The notes under the pieces were generated by a model, which worked only from the letters and a program-made list of their open reading frames with translations, ran no database searches and was not told the DNA's origin. From Spirillospora albida (GTDB lineage Bacteria; Actinomycetota; Actinomycetes; Streptosporangiales; Streptosporangiaceae), in the NCBI RefSeq assembly GCF_000718255.1, contig NZ_JOFJ01000024.1, positions 1-64,000 of the forward strand: a stretch of DNA of 64,000 nt. Reading direction: 5' to 3'. Below are positions 26,011 to 34,328 of the stretch, piece by piece (position 1 is the stretch's first letter; each line of letters opens with the position of its first letter). A program made the position numbers and the translations under genes.

Positions 26011-26490
26011 TCAGCGGTGCCCCGGCGCCAGGTCGAGCCGCAGGCCGGACCAGCGATCACCGACCCCATCGATCCTTACTTCGCGGTCCTCTCCCGGCCC
26101 GTCCCCGCGCGAAATGATCACTTCCAGCCGGTCGTCGGCAAGGCCCTCCGCGAGCCCTTCGCCCCATTCCACGATCGTCACCGATTCGTCCACCGAGGCG
26201 TCCAGATCAAGGTCGTCCAGTTCCGCGAAACCGCCCAGCCGGTAGGCGTCCACATGCACCAGCGGCGGCCCGTCCCCGAGCGGCGGATGCACCCGCGCGA
26301 TCACGAACGTCGGCGAGGTGACCGGCCCGCGGACCCCGAGGCCCGCGCCGATCCCCTGCGTCAGCGTCGTCTTGCCCGCCCCGAGATCGCCGGTGAGCAC
26401 CAGCAGGTCCCCGGCCCGGACCAGCCCCCCGAGCCGGACGCCCAGCTCATGCATGTCCGCCGCCGTCGGCACCGTCACCATCGTGCTCAC
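26011..26490 (-). CDS. tsaE: tRNA threonylcarbamoyladenosine biosynthesis ATPase TsaE
   Basis: A 159-residue P-loop ATPase needed for t6A turnover by TsaB-TsaD. The Walker A is GDLGAGKTTL, followed by the TsaE blocks TSPTFVIARVH and VHVDAYRL, with VEWGEG as the Walker-B-like end. GTG26490 overlaps the hydrolase stop in GTGA. It is the third gene of alr-hydrolase-tsaE. Confidence 0.95.
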   Translation of the reverse strand: MSTMVTVPTAADMHELGVRLGGLVRAGDLLVLTGDLGAGKTTLTQGIGAGLGVRGPVTSPTFVIARVHPPLGDGPPLVHVDAYRLGGFAELDDLDLDASVDESVTIVEWGEGLAEGLADDRLEVIISRGDGPGEDREVRIDGVGDRWSGLRLDLAPGHR

Positions 26491-27602
26491 GCGCTCCGCT
26501 CCTCAGTCTCGTCGTTCCGTCCCCCGGCGGCTCCCCCGCCCGCGGCCGGCTCCGGCCGGATCCGGTCGATGAGCCGGCGCAGCCCGCCCGTGACCACCCC
26601 CGGGTACTCCAGCGGCAGGACGTGCCCCGCCTCCTGCACCTCCACGAGCTCCGCGTCCGGCAGCGCCTCCGCGATGCGCCGCCCGTGCTCGGCCGGCGTC
26701 AGCCGGTCCCGGCCGCCGCACAGCACCACCGCGGGCACCGACCCGATCACATCGAGCGCCGCCGACCGGTCGTGCGCGACCAGCGCCGGATAGAACTCCG
26801 CGATCACGTCGATCGGCGTCGCCCGGATCATCTCCTCCAGGAACCCGACCACCGTCGGGCTGACGTACCTGTCCGCGAACGCCATCCGCTTCGTCACGAT
26901 GAACGCGAGGTCGGCCCCCATCCCCCGCGCCCGGTCGACGAACTCGGCGCGGCGGCCGAGGCCCCGCAGCGTCCCCGGCGCCAGCGGCCGGACGAGCTTC
27001 GCCAGCACCAGCGGCAGCCCCAGCGTCATCTCCGCCAGATCCCCGCACGACGTGTTGATCAGCGCGACCCCCGCGACCTGCCGCGCGAAGACCTCCGGGT
27101 GCCTATCCGCGAACGCCATGATCGACATGCCGCCCATCGAATGCCCCGCGAGCACGACCGTCGCGTCCGGCGGGACCGCCGCGCGCAGCACCGCCAGGAG
27201 ATCGTCACCGGTCTGGTCGATGGTCGCGTGCGTCGGCTTGCTGCGGCCCGACCGGCCATGGCTCCGCTGGTCCCAGAACACCATGCGCGCCGTGCCCTGA
27301 AGGTCGCGCCGCTGGTAGTGCCACGAATCCTGGTTGAGCGTGTAGCCGTGGCAGAACACGACGGTGAGCGGCGCGTCGTCCGGACCGTCCACCTCGACGT
27401 GCAGCGGCAGCCCGTCATCGGCCTGGACGATCAACTCCCGGCCGCGCAGCCCGCCGAACGGCTCGGCCGCGTCCGGATCCGGACGCAGCCGGACCCGCCC
27501 GACGGCGAGGCGCCGCGCCCCGACGGCCGCGCCGACCCCCGCCGCGCCGATCCCCGCGACCGCCCCGGCGATGCCGATCCTGCGCCTTCTCCTGCTGTCC
27601 AT
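26487..27602 (-). CDS. Alpha/beta hydrolase
   Basis: A 371-residue alpha/beta hydrolase with nucleophile Ser in AGHSMGGMS, acid in CGGRDRLTP and catalytic His in EAGHVLPLEYP. The oxyanion region is VVFCHGYTLN. The N-terminal 30 residues are Arg-rich followed by an Ala/Gly hydrophobic stretch, suggesting a membrane anchor. It sits between alr (11-bp gap) and tsaE (GTGA overlap), a conserved actinobacterial arrangement. The substrate is not predictable. Confidence 0.88.
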   Translation of the reverse strand: MDSRRRRRIGIAGAVAGIGAAGVGAAVGARRLAVGRVRLRPDPDAAEPFGGLRGRELIVQADDGLPLHVEVDGPDDAPLTVVFCHGYTLNQDSWHYQRRDLQGTARMVFWDQRSHGRSGRSKPTHATIDQTGDDLLAVLRAAVPPDATVVLAGHSMGGMSIMAFADRHPEVFARQVAGVALINTSCGDLAEMTLGLPLVLAKLVRPLAPGTLRGLGRRAEFVDRARGMGADLAFIVTKRMAFADRYVSPTVVGFLEEMIRATPIDVIAEFYPALVAHDRSAALDVIGSVPAVVLCGGRDRLTPAEHGRRIAEALPDAELVEVQEAGHVLPLEYPGVVTGGLRRLIDRIRPEPAAGGGAAGGRNDETEERSA

Positions 27603-27613
27603 GTGCGCGCCCC

Positions 27614-28738
27614 CTACAGCGCCCGTCCCGGATACGCCCTCGGCACCCGGGACCCGATTCGCGTGACGATCTCATACGAGATCGTGCCCAGGGCGTCCGC
27701 CCACTCCTGCGCGGTCGGCTCCCCCCGGTCCCCCGGCCCGAACAGGACGACCTCGTCACCCGCGGCGGCGGTGTCGTCCCCCAGGTCGACAACGAACTGG
27801 TCCATGCAAACGCGCCCGGCGATCCGGCGCCGCCGCCCCGCGGACAGGACCTCCAGCAGGTTCGACCCGTGCCGGGGGACCCCGTCCCCGTACCCGGCGG
27901 GCACCACCGCGAGGGTGGTCTCCCGCTCGGTCGTATACGTGTGCCCGTACGACACGCCACTGCCCGCCGGGACCCGCTTGACCAGCGCGAGACCGGCCAC
28001 GAGCGTCATCGCGGGCCGCAGCCCGAACGTGCCGAGGTCCGGCACCGGCGACAGGCCGTACACGGCGATCCCCGGACGCACCAGGTCGAACCGCGCCTCC
28101 GGCAGCGTCAGCGCCGCCGCCGAGTTCGCCATGTGCCGCACCTCGAACCGCGCGCCCGCCCGCTCCGCGTGGGCGACCATCTCCGTGAACGCGCCGAGCT
28201 GCCGCCCGATCGAGGGATGCCCCGGCTCGTCCGCGCATGCGAAGTGCGAGTACACCCCCACCACCCGTAGATGCCCGGCCGCCTCCGCCTTCAGAGCGGC
28301 GTCCACCAGCCGAGCCCAGTCACCGCCCCCCGCACCGCCCCGGCTCATCCCGGTATCGGCCTTCAGATGCACCCGCGCGACCCGCCCGGCCCGCTCCGCC
28401 GCCGCCGCGATCTCGTCCACGAGCCACACCGCGCCCGCCGTCAGGTCAACGTCCCGCGCGACGGCCTCGCCGTACGCCTCGCCCGGCACCCCAAGGCACA
28501 CCAGCGTCCGCGCCGTGACCCCCGCGTCCCGGAGCCGCAGCGCCTCCGCGAGCTTCGCCACCCCGAGCCACGACGCCCCACCGGACAGCGCCGCCCGCGC
28601 CGCCTCGACCAGACCGTGCCCGTACGCCTCGGCCTTCACCATGGCCATGACCTCGGCTCCGCCCGCCCGCTCGCGCAGGAGGACGACATTTCCCCTGATG
28701 GCGTCCAGATCGACCCGCGCCTCCGCCGGAACCCTCAT
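27614..28738 (-). CDS. alr: Alanine racemase
   Basis: A 374-residue PLP enzyme making D-alanine for peptidoglycan. The PLP lysine is Lys35 in MVKAEAYGHG, the catalytic Tyr lies in GVSYGHTYTTE and the C-terminal barrel has CMDQFVVDLG. ATG28738 was chosen; an ORF extends 44 codons further, but that part is the translated interspersed repeat. TAAATT lies 7 nt before the ATG and there is no ribosome-binding site, so the mRNA is probably leaderless. First gene of alr-hydrolase-tsaE. Confidence 0.95.
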   Translation of the reverse strand: MRVPAEARVDLDAIRGNVVLLRERAGGAEVMAMVKAEAYGHGLVEAARAALSGGASWLGVAKLAEALRLRDAGVTARTLVCLGVPGEAYGEAVARDVDLTAGAVWLVDEIAAAAERAGRVARVHLKADTGMSRGGAGGGDWARLVDAALKAEAAGHLRVVGVYSHFACADEPGHPSIGRQLGAFTEMVAHAERAGARFEVRHMANSAAALTLPEARFDLVRPGIAVYGLSPVPDLGTFGLRPAMTLVAGLALVKRVPAGSGVSYGHTYTTERETTLAVVPAGYGDGVPRHGSNLLEVLSAGRRRRIAGRVCMDQFVVDLGDDTAAAGDEVVLFGPGDRGEPTAQEWADALGTISYEIVTRIGSRVPRAYPGRAL

Positions 28739-28745
28739 ACGCTCA

Positions 28746-28751
28746 AATTTA
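28746..28751 (-). promoter_or_regulatory. -10 box of a leaderless alr transcript
   Basis: On the minus strand TAAATT, 7 nt, then the alr ATG. The zone where a -35 box would sit (about 28769-28774) is inside repeat copy B1. Confidence 0.55.
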
Positions 28752-28753
28752 TT

Positions 28754-28815
28754 GCAGTTCCCTCGGCGTCGGGCGCAGAGCGCCCTCCTTCGGCGGGCAC
28801 TGCGCGCGATCGCTG
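28754..28815 (-). repeat. Interspersed structured repeat, half copy B1 (upstream of alr)
   Basis: This copy has only the first module: outer stem GCAGTTCCC/GGGCACTGC (28754-28762, 28795-28803, one mismatch), inner hairpin GGGCGC-aga-GCGCCC (28771-28785), conserved CCTTCGGCGG and CGATCGCTG. It is directly followed by the full copy B2. Confidence 0.7.
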
Positions 28816-28824
28816 TGTTTCGTT

Positions 28825-28963
28825 GCAGTGTCTTGGCGTCAGGCGCTGGGCGCCTTCCTTCGGCGGCCACTGCGGTGCGATCGCTGCATCGCTCCGACTC
28901 GCCCAGGGCTCGCTGCGCGATCAGGTTCTCGCTTCGCTCGAACCTGGCTTCGCTCGCGATCGC
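28825..28963 (-). repeat. Interspersed structured repeat, full copy B2 (between nnr and alr)
   Basis: Outer stem GCAGTG/CACTGC (28825-28830, 28868-28873), inner hairpin AGGCGC-tgg-GCGCCT (28841-28855), then the conserved core shared with copy A and the second hairpin CAGGTTC/GAACCTG (28922-28946), ending in GCTTCGCTCGCGATCGC. With B1 it fills most of the 369-bp gap 28739-29107; the remaining 28964-29107 shows no gene. Confidence 0.75.
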
Positions 28964-29107
28964 GACGGTTCCGGCGGTTGACGGCTGAGGCGGCGGCTGG
29001 GGCGGTCACGATCGGGTCCACAACCCCACGGGAATGTGCGGAGGTCGGTCCATACCCTTGCGGGTGTCTACGGTGGGTGGCCGGGGCTTCACTGTCGTGG
29101 CCACTGT

Positions 29108-30577
29108 TCACGGGAGTGTTCTGAAGGCGGCGGGGAGGGCTTCCAGAACGTCATCGGCGGTGATCGGGGCTTCGCCTGTTCCCAAGTGCGGGGCGGTGGC
29201 GAGGCGGGCGGCCAGGCCGTGGAGGTAGGCGCCGGCGGCGGCCGCGTCCAGGGCGGGCATCCCGTTCGCCAACAGGGCGCCGATCAGGCCGGCCAGGACG
29301 TCGCCCGTACCGGCCGTCGCCAGGCGGGGGGTGCCGGTCGGGTTGACGCGGACGGGACGGTCCTCCTCGGCGATCAGCGTCGTGGAGCCCTTGAGAAGGA
29401 CGGTCGCCTGCAGTTCCGTCGCGGCGCGGCGGACATGCTCCAGGCGGCGGGCCTCGATCACCTCGCGGTCGGCGCCGATGAGGCGGGCCAACTCCCCCGC
29501 GTGGGGCGTGAGGACGGTGGGGGCCGCCCGGCGCAGAAGGTCGCGGCGGCGGGCCAGGACCGTCAGGCCGTCGGCGTCCACGAGAACGGGCAGGTCTGTG
29601 GACAGGGCCGCCGCCACGAGCCGCTCGGCGGCGTCGTCCGTCCCGAGGCCGGGGCCCACCACCCACGCCTGCACCCGGCCGACGCGTTCGAGCAGCTTGC
29701 CGCCCTCACCGCGCTCGGCCACCGTGGTCACGGCCTCCGGCCAGCGGTGGCGGACCAGCTCCACCGGGTGGGCGACGGACGCGAAGCGGACCATCCCGGC
29801 ACCGCCCCTCAGCGCGCCGCCCGCGCAGAGGACCGCCGCGCCGGTGAACTCGTCCCCGCCCGCGAGGATGCCGGCCACGCCCCGGCGGTACTTGTCGGAT
29901 TCCGGGCCGGGCTCGGGAGGCCGGACGTCCACGGGGCGCGCGGCCACCACATCGGGGTCGGGCAGGTCGGCGCCCAGGCCGATGTCGACCAGTTCGACGG
30001 CGCCGCAGCGGGACGCGCCGGGGTCGATGAGAAGGCCGGGCTTGTGGGTGCCGAAGGTGACGGTCACGTCGGCGCGCACCGCGACGCCGTCGACGCGTCC
30101 GGTGCTCGCGTCCACGCCGCTCGGCAGGTCGCACGCGACGACGATGCCCGGCGCCTCGGACGCCAGCGCGGCGAGGCGGGCGTGCGGTTCGCGGAGGCCG
30201 CCCGTCCCTCCGATGCCCGTCAGCCCGTCGATGATGAGGTCGGCCGCGGCGATCACGTCGTCGTGTTCGTCCGTGAAGCGGCCACCGGCGGCCCGCAATG
30301 CCGCCGCACCGCCCTGGTGCGGCGAGGACCCGGCCTGGACGGCGGTGACCCGCGCGCCGCGCCGGGCCAGCCGCGCCCCCGCATGCAGGGCGTCGCCCCC
30401 GTTGTCGCCCCCGCCGACCAGGAGCACGACGCGCGCCCCGTACACGGCCGGCAGCAGCCCGGCGCACACGGACGCCAGCCCGGCGGCGGCGCGCTGCATG
30501 AGCGTCCCCTCCGGAACACGCGCCATCAGCGCCCTTTCGGCCGCCCGCACCTTCCCGACCTCATGCGCGAACCTCAT
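29108..30577 (-). CDS. nnr: Bifunctional NAD(P)H-hydrate epimerase / ADP-dependent dehydratase
   Basis: A 489-residue repair enzyme for hydrated NAD(P)H. The N-terminal YjeF_N epimerase has LVGGGDNGGDALHAGARL and DGLTGIGGTGGLRE. The C-terminal ribokinase-like dehydratase has VVGPGLGTDD, LTPHAGELARL and the nucleotide motif ATAGTGDVLAG. ATG30577 starts the domain directly; the ORF runs 108 codons further without homology and is rejected. Orthologous to Rv3433c. Divergent from the XRE regulator. Confidence 0.94.
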   Translation of the reverse strand: MRFAHEVGKVRAAERALMARVPEGTLMQRAAAGLASVCAGLLPAVYGARVVLLVGGGDNGGDALHAGARLARRGARVTAVQAGSSPHQGGAAALRAAGGRFTDEHDDVIAAADLIIDGLTGIGGTGGLREPHARLAALASEAPGIVVACDLPSGVDASTGRVDGVAVRADVTVTFGTHKPGLLIDPGASRCGAVELVDIGLGADLPDPDVVAARPVDVRPPEPGPESDKYRRGVAGILAGGDEFTGAAVLCAGGALRGGAGMVRFASVAHPVELVRHRWPEAVTTVAERGEGGKLLERVGRVQAWVVGPGLGTDDAAERLVAAALSTDLPVLVDADGLTVLARRRDLLRRAAPTVLTPHAGELARLIGADREVIEARRLEHVRRAATELQATVLLKGSTTLIAEEDRPVRVNPTGTPRLATAGTGDVLAGLIGALLANGMPALDAAAAGAYLHGLAARLATAPHLGTGEAPITADDVLEALPAAFRTLP

Positions 30578-30734
30578 CCGAGCCCCCTGTCCCACCGGTC
30601 GGGTCACCAGGGTGCCACGCGAACGTCGCGCGGCGTATGAAACTTGCACCGCCTGTTGCATGGATGGAATTGAGTGACCGTTAGAATCGAGCAGGTCGGT
30701 TCGGTCGTCATCTCTGGGCTGGAGAGGCCGCAGC

Positions 30735-31598
30735 ATGAGCGCATCCCGAGGTCCCTCGGTCCGGCAGCGCAGGCTGGCGGCGGAGCTGCGGCGACTCCGA
30801 GAGCGCGGCAACCTCACCGGCGACGACGTGGCCTTCCAGCTCAAGTGGTCCACGGCCAAGGTGAGCCGGATCGAGAACGCCCGGACGGCAGTCAAGATCA
30901 ACGATGTGCGGCGGCTGCTCGACCTCTACGCGGTGACGGGCCCGCACCGGGACGAGATCATCGCGCTCGCCCACGACGCCGCCGAGCGCGGCTGGTGGGA
31001 GGAGTACCGGGATCTCGTGGGCGGCTACCCCGCCTACATCGCACTGGAGGCGGAGGCCGGGTCGATCCGGCAGTGGGAGTCCCACAACATGCCGGGCCTG
31101 CTGCAGACCCATGACTACGCTCGGGCGACGATCCTCGGCTGGAACGCGATCTCCGCGACGCCGCCCCGGGAGATCGACCGGCGGGTGGAGGTGCGGCTGC
31201 GGCGGCAGCGGATCCTCATGGGGGACCGTCCGACGGACCTCTCGGTCGTGGTGGACGAGTCGGTCCTGCACCGCAGGGTGGGCGACGCGGCGGTGATGCG
31301 TGCGCAGTTGCGGCATTTGCTGGACGTTTCGCAACGTGACAATGTGCATCTGCGCATTCTTCGCCTTGACGGCGACCATCCTATCATGGAGGGATCTTTC
31401 ACGTTGCTTGAATTCCCCCCCGTGCACGATGTGATCTTCCCGGATATGGTGCACACCGAGAGCTTAACGGTCAGCCATTTCGAAGACGAGATGACCACTC
31501 ACCTGTATCGTCTCGCCTACGAGTCGCTCGCTCGGGCGGCACTGTCCCACGAGGACTCGCGCGAGCTTATCTCCGCAACGCTCCGCATCTGGAAGTAA
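30735..31598 (+). CDS. XRE-family HTH regulator with DUF5753 domain
   Basis: A 287-residue regulator. A helix-turn-helix lies at about 12-65 (LTGDDVAFQLKWSTAKVSRIENARTA is the recognition part). A C-terminal DUF5753 domain runs from about 95, with the hallmark QWESHNMPGLLQTHDYAR and VVVDESVLHRRVG. This is the WhiJ-like pattern of Streptomycetales and Streptosporangiales, where the regulator is almost always paired with small DUF397 proteins, as here. GGAGAGG (30721-30727) lies 7 nt before the ATG. It may bind the palindrome at 31945-31961; untested. Confidence 0.9.
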   Translation: MSASRGPSVRQRRLAAELRRLRERGNLTGDDVAFQLKWSTAKVSRIENARTAVKINDVRRLLDLYAVTGPHRDEIIALAHDAAERGWWEEYRDLVGGYPAYIALEAEAGSIRQWESHNMPGLLQTHDYARATILGWNAISATPPREIDRRVEVRLRRQRILMGDRPTDLSVVVDESVLHRRVGDAAVMRAQLRHLLDVSQRDNVHLRILRLDGDHPIMEGSFTLLEFPPVHDVIFPDMVHTESLTVSHFEDEMTTHLYRLAYESLARAALSHEDSRELISATLRIWK

Positions 31599-31637
31599 TA
31601 CTTCCGTCACCTATCCACTGGCACAAAAGGACCTTAC

Positions 31638-31853
31638 GTGTTCTCCAACGATGACGGCGCGATCTCCTGGCGCAAGAGCAGCCGCTGCGCGGCCAACGGC
31701 ACCTGTGTCGAGGTCGCCGCGATCCACACCGCCGGGACGATCGCCGCGCGCGACGCCAAGTACGGCGACGCCAGTCCGGTGCTGATGTTCTCCACGGGCG
31801 AGTGGCGGGCCCTCACGGAGCGTATCAAGTCGGGTCGACTGGACCTTCCCTGA
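31638..31853 (+). CDS. DUF397 protein (first of two)
   Basis: A 71-residue protein with the DUF397 pattern: SWRKSSRCAANGTCVEVA near the start, a central AARDAKYGD and a C-terminal VLMFSTGEWRALTERIKSG. DUF397 proteins (BldB is a distant relative) are partners of HTH-DUF5753 regulators. GTG start, 39 bp after the regulator, so one operon is likely. Confidence 0.9.
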   Translation: MFSNDDGAISWRKSSRCAANGTCVEVAAIHTAGTIAARDAKYGDASPVLMFSTGEWRALTERIKSGRLDLP

Positions 31854-31886
31854 GAAGGACGATCGCACCGCACGGATCGCATTCAT

Positions 31887-31925
31887 GGGCGTCCCCCGGG
31901 GAGAGAGGTCATCCGGGGGGCGCCC
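31887..31925 (+). terminator. Terminator after the first DUF397 gene
   Basis: A 13-bp stem (GGGCGTCCCCCGG / CCGGGGGGCGCCC, one G-T pair) with a 13-nt loop ends transcription of the regulator-DUF397 pair and isolates the second DUF397 gene. Confidence 0.75.
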
Positions 31926-31944
31926 GTTGCGTCCGCGACAGCAG

Positions 31945-31975
31945 ATTTGAGAATCTCAAATAATCGGACTATAGG
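31945..31975 (+). promoter_or_regulatory. Promoter with palindromic operator over the -35
   Basis: ATTTGAGA-A-TCTCAAAT (31945-31961) is a perfect 17-bp palindrome. It contains the -35 TTGAGA (31947-31952), followed by 17 nt and the -10 TATAGG (31970-31975). A repressor on the palindrome would block the promoter of the second DUF397 gene. The 5' UTR is about 100 nt. Confidence 0.75.
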
Positions 31976-32082
31976 AAGAGAATTATCTGACCGGTCGCGA
32001 CCACATTTATCTCCGCGGGAGCGGGTACGAAGGTAGGCGGCAACGGCGCCAACCCCTTCAGATTCCCCGAGTAGGAGGTGGG

Positions 32083-32298
32083 ATGCGCTCCGAAGTGAAT
32101 TTCCGGGCCGCCCGCTGGCGTAAGAGCACCAGCTGCGGCGCCAATGGGACATGCGTGGAAATCGCCGGGCTCCCAGGCCGGACCGTCGCGATCCGGGACA
32201 GCACCGGAGGTGAGGGCGGGCCCGTGCTCGTTCTCTCCGCGGCGCAGTGGCGCGCGTTCCTCACCGGTGTGAGGACGGGCGGGTTCGAGCTGCTCTGA
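32083..32298 (+). CDS. DUF397 protein (second of two)
   Basis: A 71-residue DUF397 protein: RWRKSTSCGANGTCVEIAGL, a central VAIRDSTG and VLVLSAAQWRAFLTGVRTG. It is a clear paralog of the protein at 31638-31853 but has its own promoter-operator and an AGGAGG ribosome-binding site. A different expression level or timing from the first copy is implied. Confidence 0.9.
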   Translation: MRSEVNFRAARWRKSTSCGANGTCVEIAGLPGRTVAIRDSTGGEGGPVLVLSAAQWRAFLTGVRTGGFELL

Positions 32299-32364
32299 AC
32301 CACCGGGTGTGCCGGTCCGCCCCGTTCCCGGCACACCCGGCCTCGCCCCCCGCCGAGTTCCGTT

Positions 32365-33336
32365 TCAGGCCACGCGGACGCCGCGCGGCACGTGGTACAT
32401 CGGCGTGCGCAGGCGGCGGGCCGAAAGCCACAGGGCGCCGCCCGCGAGCGCGAGGTCGAACGCGAGGCCGTACGGCCAGACGGGGCCGGCGTCCTCGTCC
32501 CGGTCGTTCCGGTCGATGTAGCCCTTGTCGCCCTCGCGGATGTCGCGGACCTCGCGGCTGATCCCGCCGAGCGGGTCGTTCGGCGGCGACTCCGTGAACG
32601 TGCCGTGCGGCGTCTGCACGGTGCGGCGGGTCAGCCGCGGCGCCGCGTCCGCCAGGACGACGACCGGGTTGGGCGCCAGCATCCACCACACGCGCTCGGG
32701 GTGGTCGCGGTCGTAGCCGCTTCCGGTCGGCGCGGCGGTGAACGGCAGCGCGATCGTGAACAGCAGGGGCGTGCCGACCAGCAGCCCGAAGACGGTCAGG
32801 TACGACATCAGCACCGCGGTGATGCTGCGCGCGAGCAGCGCCGACCAGCCGAGCGCCAGCGCGCAGCTCACCCCGATCAGCAGGCCGGTGACCAGCAGGA
32901 CGACGATGGCGCGGCCGATCCCGATCGCGCCCTCCGCGACCGGCAGGAGCAGGCTGGGCAGCGTCAGCAGCAGGACGATCAGGCCGGTCCCCCAGCCCGC
33001 GAGGAGCTTGCCGAGGACGATGTCGCCCGGCTGGAGGCGGGTGAGCTGGAGCGCGGCGAGCGTGCCCCGCTCCCGCTCCCCGTTGATGGCCTGCGCGCCG
33101 AGCGCCGGCGTGACCAGCAGCGTCAGGATGAGGACGGCGAGCAGCACCCCGCCGAACATCGGAACGCCGGAATGCCCGAAGTCGCTTTGATCGTCCATCT
33201 CCAGGGCGAGCCGGAACATCATCGCGAGGCCGTTCACGAGCACGGCCCACACGACGAGCAGCGCCTTCCAGCGGCCGGTGCGCAGCCGGGTCCTGATCTC
33301 CTGCCGGGCCACCAGCCCGATCCCCTGCGGTGTCAT
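32365..33336 (-). CDS. ABC-2 type transporter permease
   Basis: A 323-residue membrane protein with about six hydrophobic segments. The cytoplasmic loop NGERERGTLAALQLTRLQPGDIVLGKLLAGW is the ABC-2 permease coupling motif. A hydrophilic loop of about 90 residues lies before the last helix. It is 7 bp downstream of its ATPase gene. Substrate unknown (drug, lipid or peptide export are all possible). Confidence 0.88.
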   Translation of the reverse strand: MTPQGIGLVARQEIRTRLRTGRWKALLVVWAVLVNGLAMMFRLALEMDDQSDFGHSGVPMFGGVLLAVLILTLLVTPALGAQAINGERERGTLAALQLTRLQPGDIVLGKLLAGWGTGLIVLLLTLPSLLLPVAEGAIGIGRAIVVLLVTGLLIGVSCALALGWSALLARSITAVLMSYLTVFGLLVGTPLLFTIALPFTAAPTGSGYDRDHPERVWWMLAPNPVVVLADAAPRLTRRTVQTPHGTFTESPPNDPLGGISREVRDIREGDKGYIDRNDRDEDAGPVWPYGLAFDLALAGGALWLSARRLRTPMYHVPRGVRVA

Positions 33337-33343
33337 CGGCCGC

Positions 33344-34258
33344 TCACCTCCGGTCGTCGGTCATGGCCAGGTACACGGATTCGAGGGCACCGGACGCGGG
33401 CGCCAGCCCGGTGACGGGCACCCCCGCGGCGACGAGCTCGGCGAGCAGCGCCGCGGCCTCCGCCTCGGTGAGCGGGCCGACCTCGGCGGCACCGGGCAGC
33501 GGCTGGACGTCGGCGCGTCCGGCGAGCGCGGCCATCAGCCGGCCGGGGTCGAGGGAGCGGACGCGCCAGCGGCTGCGGGTCGCGGCCGCGAGGTCCGCCA
33601 TCGCGTGCTCGCCGACCGTCCGGCCCCGGTCGACCAGGACGACCCGGTCGGCGATCTCCTCCAGTTCGCTGAGGATGTGGCTGGACACGAGCACCGCGAC
33701 GCCCTCCGCCGCCAGCGACCGCAGCAGGTCGCGCAGTTCCACGCGGGAGCGGGGGTCGAGGCCGGACGCGGGTTCGTCCAGCAGCAGGACGCGGGGCCGG
33801 TGCACCAGTGCGCGGGCCACGCCGAGCCGCTGCTTCTGTCCGCGCGACAGGGCGTGCACGGGCTGCCCGAGCTGCTCGTCGAGGTGGACGAGCGACAGCA
33901 GCGCGCGGATCCGGCGCGGCCGCTCGTCCTTCGGCAGGCCGTGGGCCTCGGCGAAGAACGCGAGGTACTCGTCGACGGTGAGCTGGTCGTACACGCCGAG
34001 GGTGTCGGGCATGTAGCCGACCGCGTCGCGCGCGAGGCGCGGATGCGTCCGGACGTCGTGCCCGGCGATCCGGACGACGCCGTGGTCGGGGCCGAGGAGG
34101 GTCGCGAGGATGAGCAGCAGCGTCGTCTTGCCCGCGCCGTTCGGCCCGACGAGCGCGGTGACCTGCCCGTACGGGACGGTCAGGTCAAGGCCGCCGAGGG
34201 CCTGGACCATCCCGAAGCGGCGCGCCACCCCGTGCGCCTCGACGCCGAGCCCGTCCAT
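33344..34258 (-). CDS. ABC transporter ATP-binding protein
   Basis: A 304-residue ATPase with Walker A GPNGAGKTTL, signature LSRGQKQRLGVARAL, Walker B VLLLDEPASGLD and switch SSHILSE. A C-terminal 90-residue extension ends in LESVYLAM, as in DrrA-like exporters. ATG34258 has GGAGGGGGAC upstream; an ORF extends 14 codons further. Partner of the permease at 32365-33336. Confidence 0.92.
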   Translation of the reverse strand: MDGLGVEAHGVARRFGMVQALGGLDLTVPYGQVTALVGPNGAGKTTLLLILATLLGPDHGVVRIAGHDVRTHPRLARDAVGYMPDTLGVYDQLTVDEYLAFFAEAHGLPKDERPRRIRALLSLVHLDEQLGQPVHALSRGQKQRLGVARALVHRPRVLLLDEPASGLDPRSRVELRDLLRSLAAEGVAVLVSSHILSELEEIADRVVLVDRGRTVGEHAMADLAAATRSRWRVRSLDPGRLMAALAGRADVQPLPGAAEVGPLTEAEAAALLAELVAAGVPVTGLAPASGALESVYLAMTDDRR

Positions 34259-34328
34259 ACCGTCCCCCTCCGCACCGCACCTCCGAGTGAGATGCGGCAC
34301 GGCGGCGGGAGGTTCCCGGCGAGCCGGA

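Noticed and set aside
28739..28870. 44-codon N-terminal extension of alr
   Set aside because: It translates the interspersed repeat; alanine racemase starts at ATG28738 and a -10 box lies between.
26622..28988. 788-codon plus-strand ORF across hydrolase, alr and repeat
   Set aside because: Antisense to two real genes with no domain-like sequence.
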